From Nannobrachium achirus (taxonomy: Eukaryota; Chordata; Actinopteri; Myctophiformes; Myctophidae): DNA of 64,000 bases. The DNA is taken from NCBI GenBank assembly GCA_963921795.1, contig OY997659.1, positions 51,642,995 to 51,706,994 on the forward strand. The letters run 5' to 3'. Below are positions 56,520 to 64,000 of the stretch, piece by piece. The notes under the pieces are model-generated. The model saw only the letters and a program-made list of their open reading frames with translations, was not told the DNA's origin and did not search any database. Each line of letters opens with the position of its first letter. Position 1 is the first letter of the stretch. A program made the position numbers and the translations under genes.

Positions 56520-56651
56520 TGAGGGAGAGAGGGAACAACAAAGAGTAGAGGAGGAGGAGAGGAGGAAGAAAGAGAAGGAAAAACAAAGGAGGAGGAGGAG
56601 GGGAGGGGGAGGGGAGGAGGGGAGGAGGGGGAGGGAGGGGAGGGAGGGCAG
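56520..56651 (+). repeat. Polypurine (GGA)n tract
   Basis: About 130 bp that are almost entirely purine (GAGGAGGAGAGGAGG, GGGGAGGGGGAGGGGAGG). Possible triplex or G-quadruplex former. Confidence 0.9.
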
Positions 56652-56773
56652 CACAGGGGAGGCGCAGTCGGGGAGCGTCACACCAAATCCTGGGCCCTGG
56701 GTACAAGGATTCACTGTGGGCCCCCCATGAATGAGAACGCATTATTATGCATTATGTTGTGCTTTAACCATTG

Positions 56774-56838
56774 AAAAATAGCAAGCTCACAGCGCGGCAC
56801 CGAGTGCCGCGCTGCGAGCTTGTAGATCTGCTATTTTT
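56774..56838. repeat. Hairpin repeat, class I, left arm shortened
   Basis: AAAAATAGCAAGCTCACAGC lacks GATCTACA on the left. The right arm CGAGCTTGTAGATCTGCTAT is complete. Confidence 0.88.
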
Positions 56839-57096
56839 TGAAAAATCTTGAAGATTTGTGCGGGTCTTATTATTATGACACAATTCTATCAATGTCTTCT
56901 AAATCCTTCTAAGTTTTTTATTTTTATTTTGAAAAACCTATGTTTCTATGTCAGTGGTGCTCAAACCTTTTCATGTGAAGGACCCCCAAAATGATATGTA
57001 TTTGGCCGCGGACCCCCCATCTCAAAATGTTAGTTTAGTTTTTCCCTTAAAAAATACATACATTCAAAGATTTGCACACATTTTTTTGTCTTTTAA

Positions 57097-57169
57097 AAAA
57101 ATAGCAGATCTACATGCTCGCAGCGCGGCACTCTGTGCCGCGCTGTGAGCTTGTATATCTGCTATTTTT
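57097..57169. repeat. Hairpin repeat, class I
   Basis: AAAATAGCAGATCTACATGC opposite GAGCTTGTATATCTGCTATT. Centre GCGCGGCAC-TCT-GTGCCGCGC. Confidence 0.92.
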
Positions 57170-57430
57170 CATTAGCTAAAGTATAAAATAATTAAGGCCC
57201 CCTCCACCTTGGGCCCTAGTAACTCAGTCCCACTTAAAAAATCACACCCGTGTGAACTGAGCGGTGGTCGTGGAGGCTGTGCAACAGCACTACTGGGTGG
57301 GTGCAGCGGGGTTAGTGTGCTTTACAATGCTGTAGTTTCTTCACACACTCTAATTTATTTGATCCTAAAACATTCAGTTTGTTAATAATAATAATAATAC
57401 TTGACCACACATGCTGACCCACCCTTCCCC

Positions 57431-57433
<3 letters not shown>

Positions 57434-57498
<65 letters not shown>
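57434..57498 (+). repeat. (GT)n microsatellite
   Basis: About 64 bp. Its right flank AACAACAGCGCCCCTCCCTT resembles the flank at 35923-35945. Confidence 0.97.
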
Positions 57499-57500
<2 letters not shown>

Positions 57501-57748
57501 AGAACAACAGCGCCCCTCCCTTAACATGTGTGGTCAGAAAAGGTACTGCAGCCTTGAGGCTACATACAGACACGGACGGACGGACGGACGGCCGGACGGC
57601 CGGACACACACACGGCCACGTATAGGAGACAGTGTGACCACCGCTCAAAAACATAGAGGGAAAAAGCGGGGGATAAGGATCAGGTAGGGAATGCGAGTCT
57701 GAAAAGGTGGGATTTGAGTGTGGTTTTGAACGTACTGAGATCGGGGGG

Positions 57749-58061
57749 CACGGGTGTCACACCACATTCTGGGCCCTGGGTACAAGGATTCACTTCAATT
57801 ATGTTGTGCTTTAACTATTGAAAAAAGCAGATATACAAGCTTTTTTTATCGTAAAAACTTGTGCTAGTCTTTGAATATTTCAAATCCTTCTAAGGTTTTT
57901 TGAAAAACCTATGTTTCTATGTCAGTGGTGCAACATTTTCCCGTGAAGGACCCCCAACTGATATGTAAAAAATACAATAATTAAGGCCCCTCCACCTTGG
58001 GCCCTAGTAACTCAGTCCCCCCCACACAACCCCCCCCCCCCCCCCCCCTTGTGATGCCCCT
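57749..58061 (+). mobile_element. hAT family B, decayed, hairpins collapsed
   Basis: Begins CACGGGTGTCACACCACATT and ends CTTGTGATGCCCCTAG. The first hairpin is reduced to AAAAAAGCAGATATACAAGC, and the second is missing. Confidence 0.8.
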
Positions 58062-58589
58062 AGTGGGGGGGGGGGGGCAGCTTTGATGTGAGCTTGGGCA
58101 GCTTTTGATGTGGCAGCCACTGAGAAGGCTCTGTCATACCCCAGGTTGGTTTCATTGTCTTGGGGACGTCCAGGAGGTTGGCATCACCCGGCCTGAGGGA
58201 GAGGGAGGGGGCGTTGGAGGAGTTGAGGTACAATTTACAATTTAGGCATTTAGCCTTTATCTTAATCCAGAGCGAGTTACCATTATGCAAGCACAGCACA
58301 ATTGGTAATACATCCAAATGCATAGAAATAGTAGGTAATTCATAGGTAAACCAAGAATCAGTCTAGCCGTCGAACAACCAAAAAGTCTATAATATGTGAA
58401 TACATTGAAGCTATAAACACTATAGGATGTCTACATACGGTATCGTCCTATCTAAATCCTATCTATAAACACTATAGGAAGTCCTACATACTACTATATG
58501 ATGTGTCTACATACAGTAACATCCTATCTAAATTACATTTTCACCTTTGCATAAGCCTGCAAAGTTGTTGAGGCTATAGGTTTAAGTGC

Positions 58590-58830
58590 TGCGATAAAAA
58601 TGGTAAATGGTGCATTTATATAGCGCTTTTATCCAAAGCACTTTACAGAGATTGGGTGATTGTGCATTACATTCACCCTTTCATGCAAACATTCATTCAC
58701 CGGTGGCGGAGGAAACCATGCAAGGCACCAACCTGCTCACCGGGAGCAATGTGGGGTTCAGAGTCTTGCTCAAGGACTCTTCGACATTAACTCAGGAGGA
58801 GCCCGGATTCGAACTGGGAACCCTTCAGGA
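58590..58830. repeat. Dispersed teleost-type repeat (TATATAGCGCTTTTATCC)
   Basis: AAATGGTGCATTTATATAGC, then CTTTTATCCAAAGCACTTTA, CATTCACCCTTTCATGCAAA and GCCCGGATTCGAACTGGGAA. The reversed GTTCGAATCC word resembles a tRNA B-box, but no A-box fits. Confidence 0.55.
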
Positions 58831-58975
58831 ACCCTGATAAGTGGTATGGGCCAAGGTGGCTATCATAGTTAGCATTTGTATTTAGGTTTTTTTAGAACTT
58901 TGATTTTATTGTGTTTTTTTTCTAGATAGATATCCATTTGCACTTGTTATATTGCTGTTGATGTACTGACATATT

Positions 58976-59480
58976 ATCTTGTGATGTTTTGTATCTGCTT
59001 ATTGTAAGTCGCTTTGGATTAAAAGCGCCTGCTAAATGCCTAAACTGTAAACTGTAACTGTAACTGAGGAGGTGAGTCTTCAGATTACGGTGGAAGACTG
59101 GGAGTGAGTCTGCAGTTCTAATTGCAAAGGGGAGTTCATTCCACAGTTTGGGGGCCAGGAGGACGAAGAGCCTGGGACGAGTGGAGCGTTGTCCCGGATG
59201 TTTTCTGTCAGCTTCACAGTGTTAGCTGATCTGAGTGTGAGGGAGGGGTTGTAGGGTTGGATCAGACTTTAAAGATATGGGGGTGCAATAACTTTGGTAG
59301 CTTTGTGGGCCAACATCAGTGTTTTGTACTCTGTCTGGGAGCCAATGGAGGCAGCGGAGAAGGGGGGGAGACCAAGCCCCCAGAACCCTGGTGGAGCCCT
59401 GAAGCGCAATGGACATGGTGGCCGTTTTGAGGTACTGCAGTTGGGGCCACTAACACATGAACGCGCACTATGCATGAACA
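58976..59480 (-). pseudogene. L2/CR1-like LINE 3' end with ORF2 C-terminus
   Basis: The minus strand gives, from the right, a frameshifted RCLHWLPDRVQNTD / KTLMLAHKATKVIAPPYL stretch. It then reads STRPRLFVLL and APKLWNELPFAIRTADSL followed by FHRNLKTHLL, the conserved C-terminal LINE pattern. The 3' UTR ends with GCGCTTTTAATCCAAAGCGA / CTTACAATAAGCAG on the minus strand, like 55495-55570. Dead and 5' truncated. Confidence 0.85.
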
Positions 59481-59990
59481 CAAACTATGACGCAAAACGC
59501 GTCACAGTGGCCCCACTACGTCACGGTTTTACTACCCGGAAGAAGGGGTGAAAACGCCTCATGCGCTGGGTGAGCAACTCAATGCAAGTGGGCGTGTGGG
59601 GATATCTGGTGTCTTCTCTATTCTTCTTATAACTCTATGGGGGAGACGTGAACATTTTGGCTAGTTGAAGACCAATCTTAGGTAGTGATCAGTATCTTGA
59701 CATCTATTATGTGTGAATAATGGATACACTGGATTCCACCATCCAACACTAATGCATTGTGAATTACTTTGTTATGAATAAAAGCATGCCAAAACTTTTG
59801 TATTTTTCCTCAAGTGAGTCAAAGTTTCCATGGAGGCCTTTTGACCTGAGCCATACTTTTACTACTTTTCAGCTAACTTTTACGTATCGTTTATAAGTGC
59901 TTCTCTGTCCACTGACCGGGCAAGTGGTTTGCAAAGGGTCAACGACTCTCTGCTTTGAGGCGGTCAACACATTCCTGTTGGCCTCTGGAG
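59481..59990. other. Non-coding, nothing recognised
   Basis: No clear exon. AATAAAAGCATGCC (59778) is an isolated poly(A)-like word. Confidence 0.35.
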
Positions 59991-60458
59991 CAGTGGTTCT
60001 CAACCTTTTCAGGCCGCGACCGACCCCCAAAATAATCATATTTGAACTGGGACCCCCCCACCCTGACGAGCAATTGGAGTTTTAACTGCATTGTGGAGCC
60101 TACACAATCAAGAATTTCACCCACTTACTTGTAATGTGATGTGACAATAAAGATTGATTCTGATTCTCTGATTCTGAGTTGTAAGAGTTGAGGCATTACA
60201 TTTTGTATAACAGTTCTATTGTGATTTTCTTTTTTCACAATTTCTCCCCCTAATGTTTGACAATTCGGCCAATGTTTCATTTGTCATTTTAGAGGTATTA
60301 AAAAGACCTTAAATGGTCACCTTAGAAACATGCATATACCCTCTATACACTTAAACGTTATGTTGGTTTGTTTACTGTTGACTGAGGAAACAGTAAGTTA
60401 AACATCTGGGGACCCCCCAAAAGTATTTGGGGACCGACCCACAGGTTGAGAACCACTG
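59991..60458 (+). mobile_element. hAT-type MITE, family D, with nested insertion and TSD
   Basis: Begins CAGTGGTTCTCAACCTTTTC and ends CACAGGTTGAGAACCACTG. Flanks CTCTGGAG (59983-59990) and ATCTGGAG (60459-60466) match at seven of eight. The part at about 60070-60178 (GGAGCCTACACAATCAAGAA ... AATAAAGATTGATTCTGATT) is absent from the other copies and looks like a nested LINE/SINE tail. Confidence 0.88.
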
Positions 60459-60775
60459 ATCTGGAGAACATCCATCCATCCATCACCACCAGTGCAAGTG
60501 GCACATTAATAAAGAAACCCTACAGGGACCACCACAGCCAGAGGGGGTGTGTCCACCCCCCCCCCCCCCCCACCCCACCCACAACACTAACACTGCTCCG
60601 TCATGTGCACTAATGACATATGGGGTCAAAAGGTTAGCAAAAGAGACTGATCAGCCATTCCTTTTCAATGCCGTTCCCTTTCTGGAAGAAACCTCCTCTC
60701 CATGTTTTAACTTGTTGAGTTTTTTTTGCTTTGTAAATGAATGCCATACTAAGCATACTTGATCATACTAAACAG

Positions 60776-60870
60776 CGTCGCACAAAAGTATCAAAAGTCG
60801 CAGAGCCACGACGCGGCGCAAAGCGACACGTTTTTAGCTTGGTAGATCTGCTGCTACTTTTGCTGTTTTT
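60776..60870. repeat. Decayed class II hairpin and flanks
   Basis: GCACAAAAGTATCAAAAGTC and GCTTGGTAGATCTGCTGCTA with GACGCGGCGCAAAGCG in the centre. The flank AACAGTTTTGGACATAATAT resembles 31840-31860, so it is an old copy of the 31477 element. Confidence 0.5.
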
Positions 60871-61424
60871 GAATTTGAATCCTGAAAATGAACAGTTTTG
60901 GACATAATATGAGGTTTCTACCCAACAGAGAGGCTATGAGGTAATTATCCAAGGTGAAAGAAAGAGAGACGCCCAGCATGGAGTCTTCTCTGTTTACAGC
61001 AACTGGTTATTATAGTTTTTAATTGTCCATTAATTCTTATTATTTTAATGTTATGGATTAGTCAGAGGCTAGATTCAACACGATTAGAAAAATAGCAAAA
61101 AATAACTGATCCACAAGCTCTGCTATTTGCTATTTTTTTGAAGATTTTTGACAAAGGCAAACGATAAGGACATTAGCTCTATGATTTTGTATATATTATA
61201 TGTCACCTGGACTATTTGGAACCTCATTTGTAAAATAAAGGTAGATATATAATCAAATATATTAAAATATATATATATTTTAAAAACATGCAAGGTGCCC
61301 AGTGTTCTCATGGCCCGTGCACTGTTTCCGGAGGATCAATGACTTCCCCGCGTCTGACGGTGAGACTGTATACAAGCAGCAAAAGCTAGGGTATGGCAAA
61401 GATGGGAGTCCTCATGGATAAGAG

Positions 61425-61545
61425 GCATTACATTTTGTATAACACTGTTCTATTGTGAAAATAGCCGATCTACATGCTCACAACGCCTCGCGCTGCGAGG
61501 CGTTGTGAGCATGTAGATCGGCTATTTTCACAATGTCTGAAAAAT
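61425..61545 (+). mobile_element. Fragment of hAT family D containing a hairpin insertion
   Basis: GAGGCATTACATTTTGTATA then ACACTGTTCTATTGTGAAAA match family D (60190-60222, and the complement of 63258-63305). The hairpin interrupts the native palindrome at its midpoint. Confidence 0.82.
61452..61534. repeat. Hairpin repeat, class II, perfect 40-bp arms (filled site)
   Basis: 83 bp: arm ATTGTGAAAATAGCCGATCT then ACATGCTCACAACGCCTCGC, loop GCT, exact complement. The inserted unit itself is 61462-61524 (63 bp), as shown by the empty site at 63258-63277. ACATGC replaces the usual ACAAGC, with GCATGT in the other arm. Confidence 0.97.
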
Positions 61546-61802
61546 ATATATATAGTTTTTTCAGTTTTTTACACAGGTTTCTACCTGTGCAGCTGACCTG
61601 TAGAACCTGGGAATATATCATTTTGTCAAGATGGGGAGAATACAAGAGAGGAGAATATAATTATAATACATTGTTAAAGTGACCATTTTGTTAAATTTTG
61701 CATTTGTTGTTATTTTACTGTAATTTAACAACATAATAACCAGCGCAGATAGACAAAGAGACATTCATGGATTTATATTTAAAAGTAACTTTTATTTTCC
61801 CC

Positions 61803-61858
61803 CCTGGACCCAGGGTATGGCAGCCGCATACCCCTGCCATACCCAATTGACGCCCCTG
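61803..61858 (-). mobile_element. Fragment of the 23531-type MITE
   Basis: The minus strand starts CAGGGGCGTCAATTGGGTAT then GGCAGG and GGTATGCGGCTGCCATACC, like the left end of 23531-23728. Confidence 0.75.
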
Positions 61859-61990
61859 TATACAAGTGAAGAACTCGGGTGTATTTTTAACTTCCTCCAG
61901 ACAGACGGATGACTAAAAGTGTTTGGATTGGTGCTAAACATTAGCTCTGCTTTGTGATAATTGGTAAGCCATTGAAAGGACATGATGAGC

Positions 61991-62013
61991 GGGGGGGGGG
62001 GGGGGGGGGGGGG
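61991..62013 (+). repeat. Poly(G) tract
   Basis: A run of about 22 G. Its length is likely unreliable in assembly. Confidence 0.9.
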
Positions 62014-62131
62014 AGTGGGTGCTGCATGGGCAAAGAAAGACAATGGCGCCGTTAGCTTGCGGTTTGGCTCCAGCGCGTTGTGGAAACACGCAAATTAGCA
62101 CCCTTGCACAAACACACGGCGTGGATGTAAA

Positions 62132-62534
62132 CATGGGCGTCACACCAAATTCTGGGCCCTGGGTACAAGGATTCACTGCGGGCCCCCCATGAATGTTAAC
62201 TATTGAAAAATAGCAGATATACAAGCTCACAGCGCGGCGAGCTTGTAGATCTGCTATTTTTGAAAAATCATGAAAATGTGTGCAAGAAACCTACGGTATG
62301 TCAAGGACCCCCAAGATGATATGTATTTGGCCACGGACCCCGATCTCAAAATATTTAGTTCCAGGGACCCCCAGAAGCAAAGTTTGAGTTAGAAGTGTTC
62401 GCTTAAAAAATAAATATATTCAAAGATTTTCACAGATTTTCACAACTTTAAAAAAATAGATAAAGTTATTAGGGCCCCTCCACCTTGGGCCCTGGTAACT
62501 CAGTCCCACTTTCCTACCCCTTGTGACGCCCCTG
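62132..62534 (+). mobile_element. hAT-type MITE, family B, second hairpin lost
   Basis: Begins CATGGGCGTCACACCAAATT and ends CTTGTGACGCCCCTG. Flanks GATGTAAA (62124-62131) and AATGTAAA (62535-62542) match at seven of eight. The second hairpin of 42698-43188 is replaced by a clean join TTTAAAAAAATAGATAAAG. Confidence 0.9.
62206..62261. repeat. Hairpin repeat, centre deleted
   Basis: AAAAATAGCAGATATACAAG with CTTGTAGATCTGCTATTTTT. The centre is cut to CTCACAGCGCGGCGAG. Confidence 0.92.
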
Positions 62535-62660
62535 AATGTAAACACACAGCCAGACATGGACGGAACGGGCCCAGCAGTGCTGCTTAATTAAAATGATAAT
62601 AACGTGCTGCTCTCTGCGGCGGCCAGGCACGGTGACGCCACCGCTGCTACTGAACGCTTT

Positions 62661-62950
62661 AGAGCAGGGGTCCTCAGTGACCTTCAGGCCAAGCGGAGCC
62701 CATATAGCTGAGAGAGAGACGAAGCAGGGACCCCCACATTGTGTTGCACATTAAACCTTTTCGTAGATTTCATTGATAGTTTCATAATAGACTTGGATTC
62801 ACGTTGATGTCGGTATTTTCAGACATCTATAACCACTTAAACCGTCATTAGTAAACTTTAGTTAGTCTGCTCTTTTTCCAAACCTGTTTGCTGAAAATAG
62901 CAGATCTACAATTTTGTAGATCTGCTATTTTTGGTTCTCCTCAGGATAGG
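62661..62950 (-). mobile_element. Fragment of the 44401-type hAT MITE
   Basis: AGAGCAGGGGTCCTCAGTGA, GACGAAGCAGGGACCCCCAC and TAGTTTCATAATAGAC match the reverse of 44640-44863 in part. Includes a short hairpin. Confidence 0.65.
62894..62931. repeat. Short hairpin repeat, outer arms only
   Basis: AAAATAGCAGATCTACA, spacer ATTT, TGTAGATCTGCTATTTT. The centre is wholly lost but the outer arms are perfect. Confidence 0.92.
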
Positions 62951-63028
62951 AATGCTATAGGGTCATGTGGTTCAGGGGCTTCCTTCAAAACCTCCCTGAA
63001 AAGGCCAAAGACGGAGGTAGTCACTCCT

Positions 63029-63360
63029 CCCTAGTGGTTCTCAACCTGTGGGTCGGGACCCCAATTTTTTTGGGGGGTCCCCAGATGATTAACTTAAGTG
63101 CAACATTGTTTTCTCTCTCAACAGTAAACAAACCGACATAAGGTTTAAGTGTACAGAGGGTATCTGCACATTTCTAAAGTGACAATTTAAGGACTTTTTA
63201 ATACCTCTAAAATAAAAAATTAAACATTGGCCAAATTGTCAAATATTAGAGGCATAAATTGTGAAAATTTTCACAATAGAACTGTGTTATACAAAATGTA
63301 ATGCCTCAACTCTTAGTGCTGGTCAGGGTGGGGGGGGGGTCCCCAGTTAAAATATGATTA
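63029..63360 (-). mobile_element. hAT family D, reverse copy holding the empty hairpin site
   Basis: TAGTGGTTCTCAACCTGTGG at the left. The interior matches 59991-60458 reversed (AAACAAACCGACATAAG, TACAAAATGTAATGCCTCAA). It keeps the uninterrupted 20-bp palindrome ATTGTGAAAATTTTCACAAT (63258-63277). It ends in the A/T-rich stretch before an (AC)10 run. Confidence 0.85.
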
Positions 63361-63479
63361 TTTATTATACACACACACACACACACACTCTGTAGTGTTT
63401 TATAATTGTAATGATATTGAATGTTTATTTTTGATGCTGCTTTATACGGTATGTTGATGAATTGAATACCAAGGACCTC

Positions 63480-63595
63480 CAACGGAAACAAGGCCGCAAG
63501 GACCTTTTGGGGGTGTTCCTTTTAGGCAGGGTGTTTTGACTGTACTTGTGCTACATTTCTTGTTTTGAATAAAATATTCAATCAATCAATCAAAA
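63480..63595 (+). mobile_element. LINE 3' tail with (CAAT)n end
   Basis: CAAGGACCTCCAACGGAAAC, GGCAGGGTGTTTTGACTGTA and AATAAAATATTCAATCAATC form a 5'-truncated LINE 3' end with a CAAT-type tail, as at 35109. Confidence 0.55.
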
Positions 63596-63904
63596 GAAAG
63601 GTCCTATCTCATTTGTTCTCATTGACGTGCTTATATCTTTAAGGTTAATATGTGTGTCCTCCCCGTTCTCCCTCTCCCTAACTTGATGCAATGTACCCGT
63701 GTTTTGGTGGTCTGTGGTCTGTGGACTCCAAAATAGAAGCGTTCCTCTGAGGGAAAGGCGTCGACGGGTTTGGACGCGCCCGACAGACAGCTGCAGTGTG
63801 GCCACAGCGTTGTAAACAATGGCCGCTCTTTTCCTGACGCAAGCGAGCATCTGATACTTTGGGGCCATAAAGCCTTTAAGCAAGGCACCATCCATCAAGG
63901 CATT
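63596..63904. other. Non-coding, nothing recognised
   Basis: Overlapping minus-strand frames of 86 and 111 codons have no recognisable motif. Confidence 0.35.
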
Positions 63905-64000
63905 AAAGGGATATTCCACTTTCAACAGGGAGCAGTGGAAGGGCCTCTCTCCACATACACACCCATTGTAACTTCAAACTTCATTTTAACCATGATAGAT
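63905..64000. repeat. Fragment related to the 29144-30475 element
   Basis: AAAGGGATATTCCACTTTCA then CCATTGTAACTTCAAACTTC and ATTTTAACCATGATAGAT match the inner arms of the giant palindrome near 29500-29530. The window ends inside it. Confidence 0.6.

Larger units (their letters stand above)
56675..57250 (+). mobile_element. hAT family B/composite E relative with two hairpins
   Basis: Starts near GAGCGTCACACCAAATCCTG and ends near AATCACACCCGTG. Between the hairpins it carries the longer composite E spacer (CCTATGTTTCTATGTCAGTG, CTCAAACCTTTTCATGTG), so it links families B and E. Ends eroded. Confidence 0.78.

Noticed and set aside
58780-58830. tRNA gene suggested by a reversed GTTCGAATCC word
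   Set aside because: No A-box, anticodon stem or acceptor pairing could be built around it. It belongs to a dispersed repeat.
61306-61372. Possible short exon ending at CTGACG|GTGAGAC
   Set aside because: No convincing polypyrimidine tract or homology. One isolated donor-like site is not enough.

Overview
This is vertebrate nuclear DNA, most likely from a teleost fish. Coding sequence is sparse and split by introns. Long (AC)n, (GA)n, (CTGG)n and (ACAG)n microsatellites are common. Most of the window is made of dispersed transposon relics of kinds typical of teleosts: hAT-type MITEs with 8-bp target duplications, L2/CR1-like LINE 3' ends and long palindromic elements. There is one 200-base assembly gap (10208-10407). 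I see no bacterial-type genes or operons.

Real genes. (1) A single thrombospondin type-1 repeat exon of an ADAMTS/ADAMTS-like gene lies on the minus strand at 1273-1399. (2) The last two coding exons of an interleukin-1-superfamily cytokine, best matched to il18, lie on the plus strand at 3859-3995 and 5389-5607. (3) A complete intronless arl4c CDS (192 aa, Arf-like small GTPase) lies at 39700-40278. It has a GC-rich upstream region that carries a 350-bp array of 35-bp repeats, and a hAT MITE sits just after the stop codon. The rest of the coding potential belongs to transposon remains: a LINE reverse transcriptase fragment (9188-10080), three L2/CR1-like LINE C-termini (about 35.1-35.6, 55.5-56.0 and 59.0-59.5 kb) and a hAT transposase C-terminus with a stop codon (19665-19856).

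Layout. 1-6 kb: TSP1 exon, il18 3' end and the first hAT MITEs. 7-14 kb: minisatellites, a LINE fragment, the gap and a nested repeat block. 14-25 kb: microsatellites, a Harbinger-like MITE and hAT remains. 25-33 kb: several very long palindromic elements, including a 1.33-kb element whose empty site is preserved in a neighbouring duplicate, and two Mutator-like elements with 9-bp duplications. 33-38 kb: LINE ends and hAT MITEs. 38-41 kb: arl4c. 42-64 kb: hAT MITEs, a tandem duplication of about 1.95 kb, LINE ends and microsatellites.

The most unusual signal is a family of about 25-30 near-perfect hairpins of about 60-83 bp scattered through the whole window. Their outer arms are TAGC(A/C)GATCTACAAGCTC and its complement, and they are nearly always flanked by A-runs on the left and T-runs on the right. 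They sit inside at least five different hAT MITE families. One filled/empty-site pair within this window (61452-61534 against 63258-63277) indicates that the mobile unit is a 63-bp perfect hairpin placed between AAAA and TTTT with no target duplication. Arms that differ between copies differ symmetrically, so the two arms are homogenised together.
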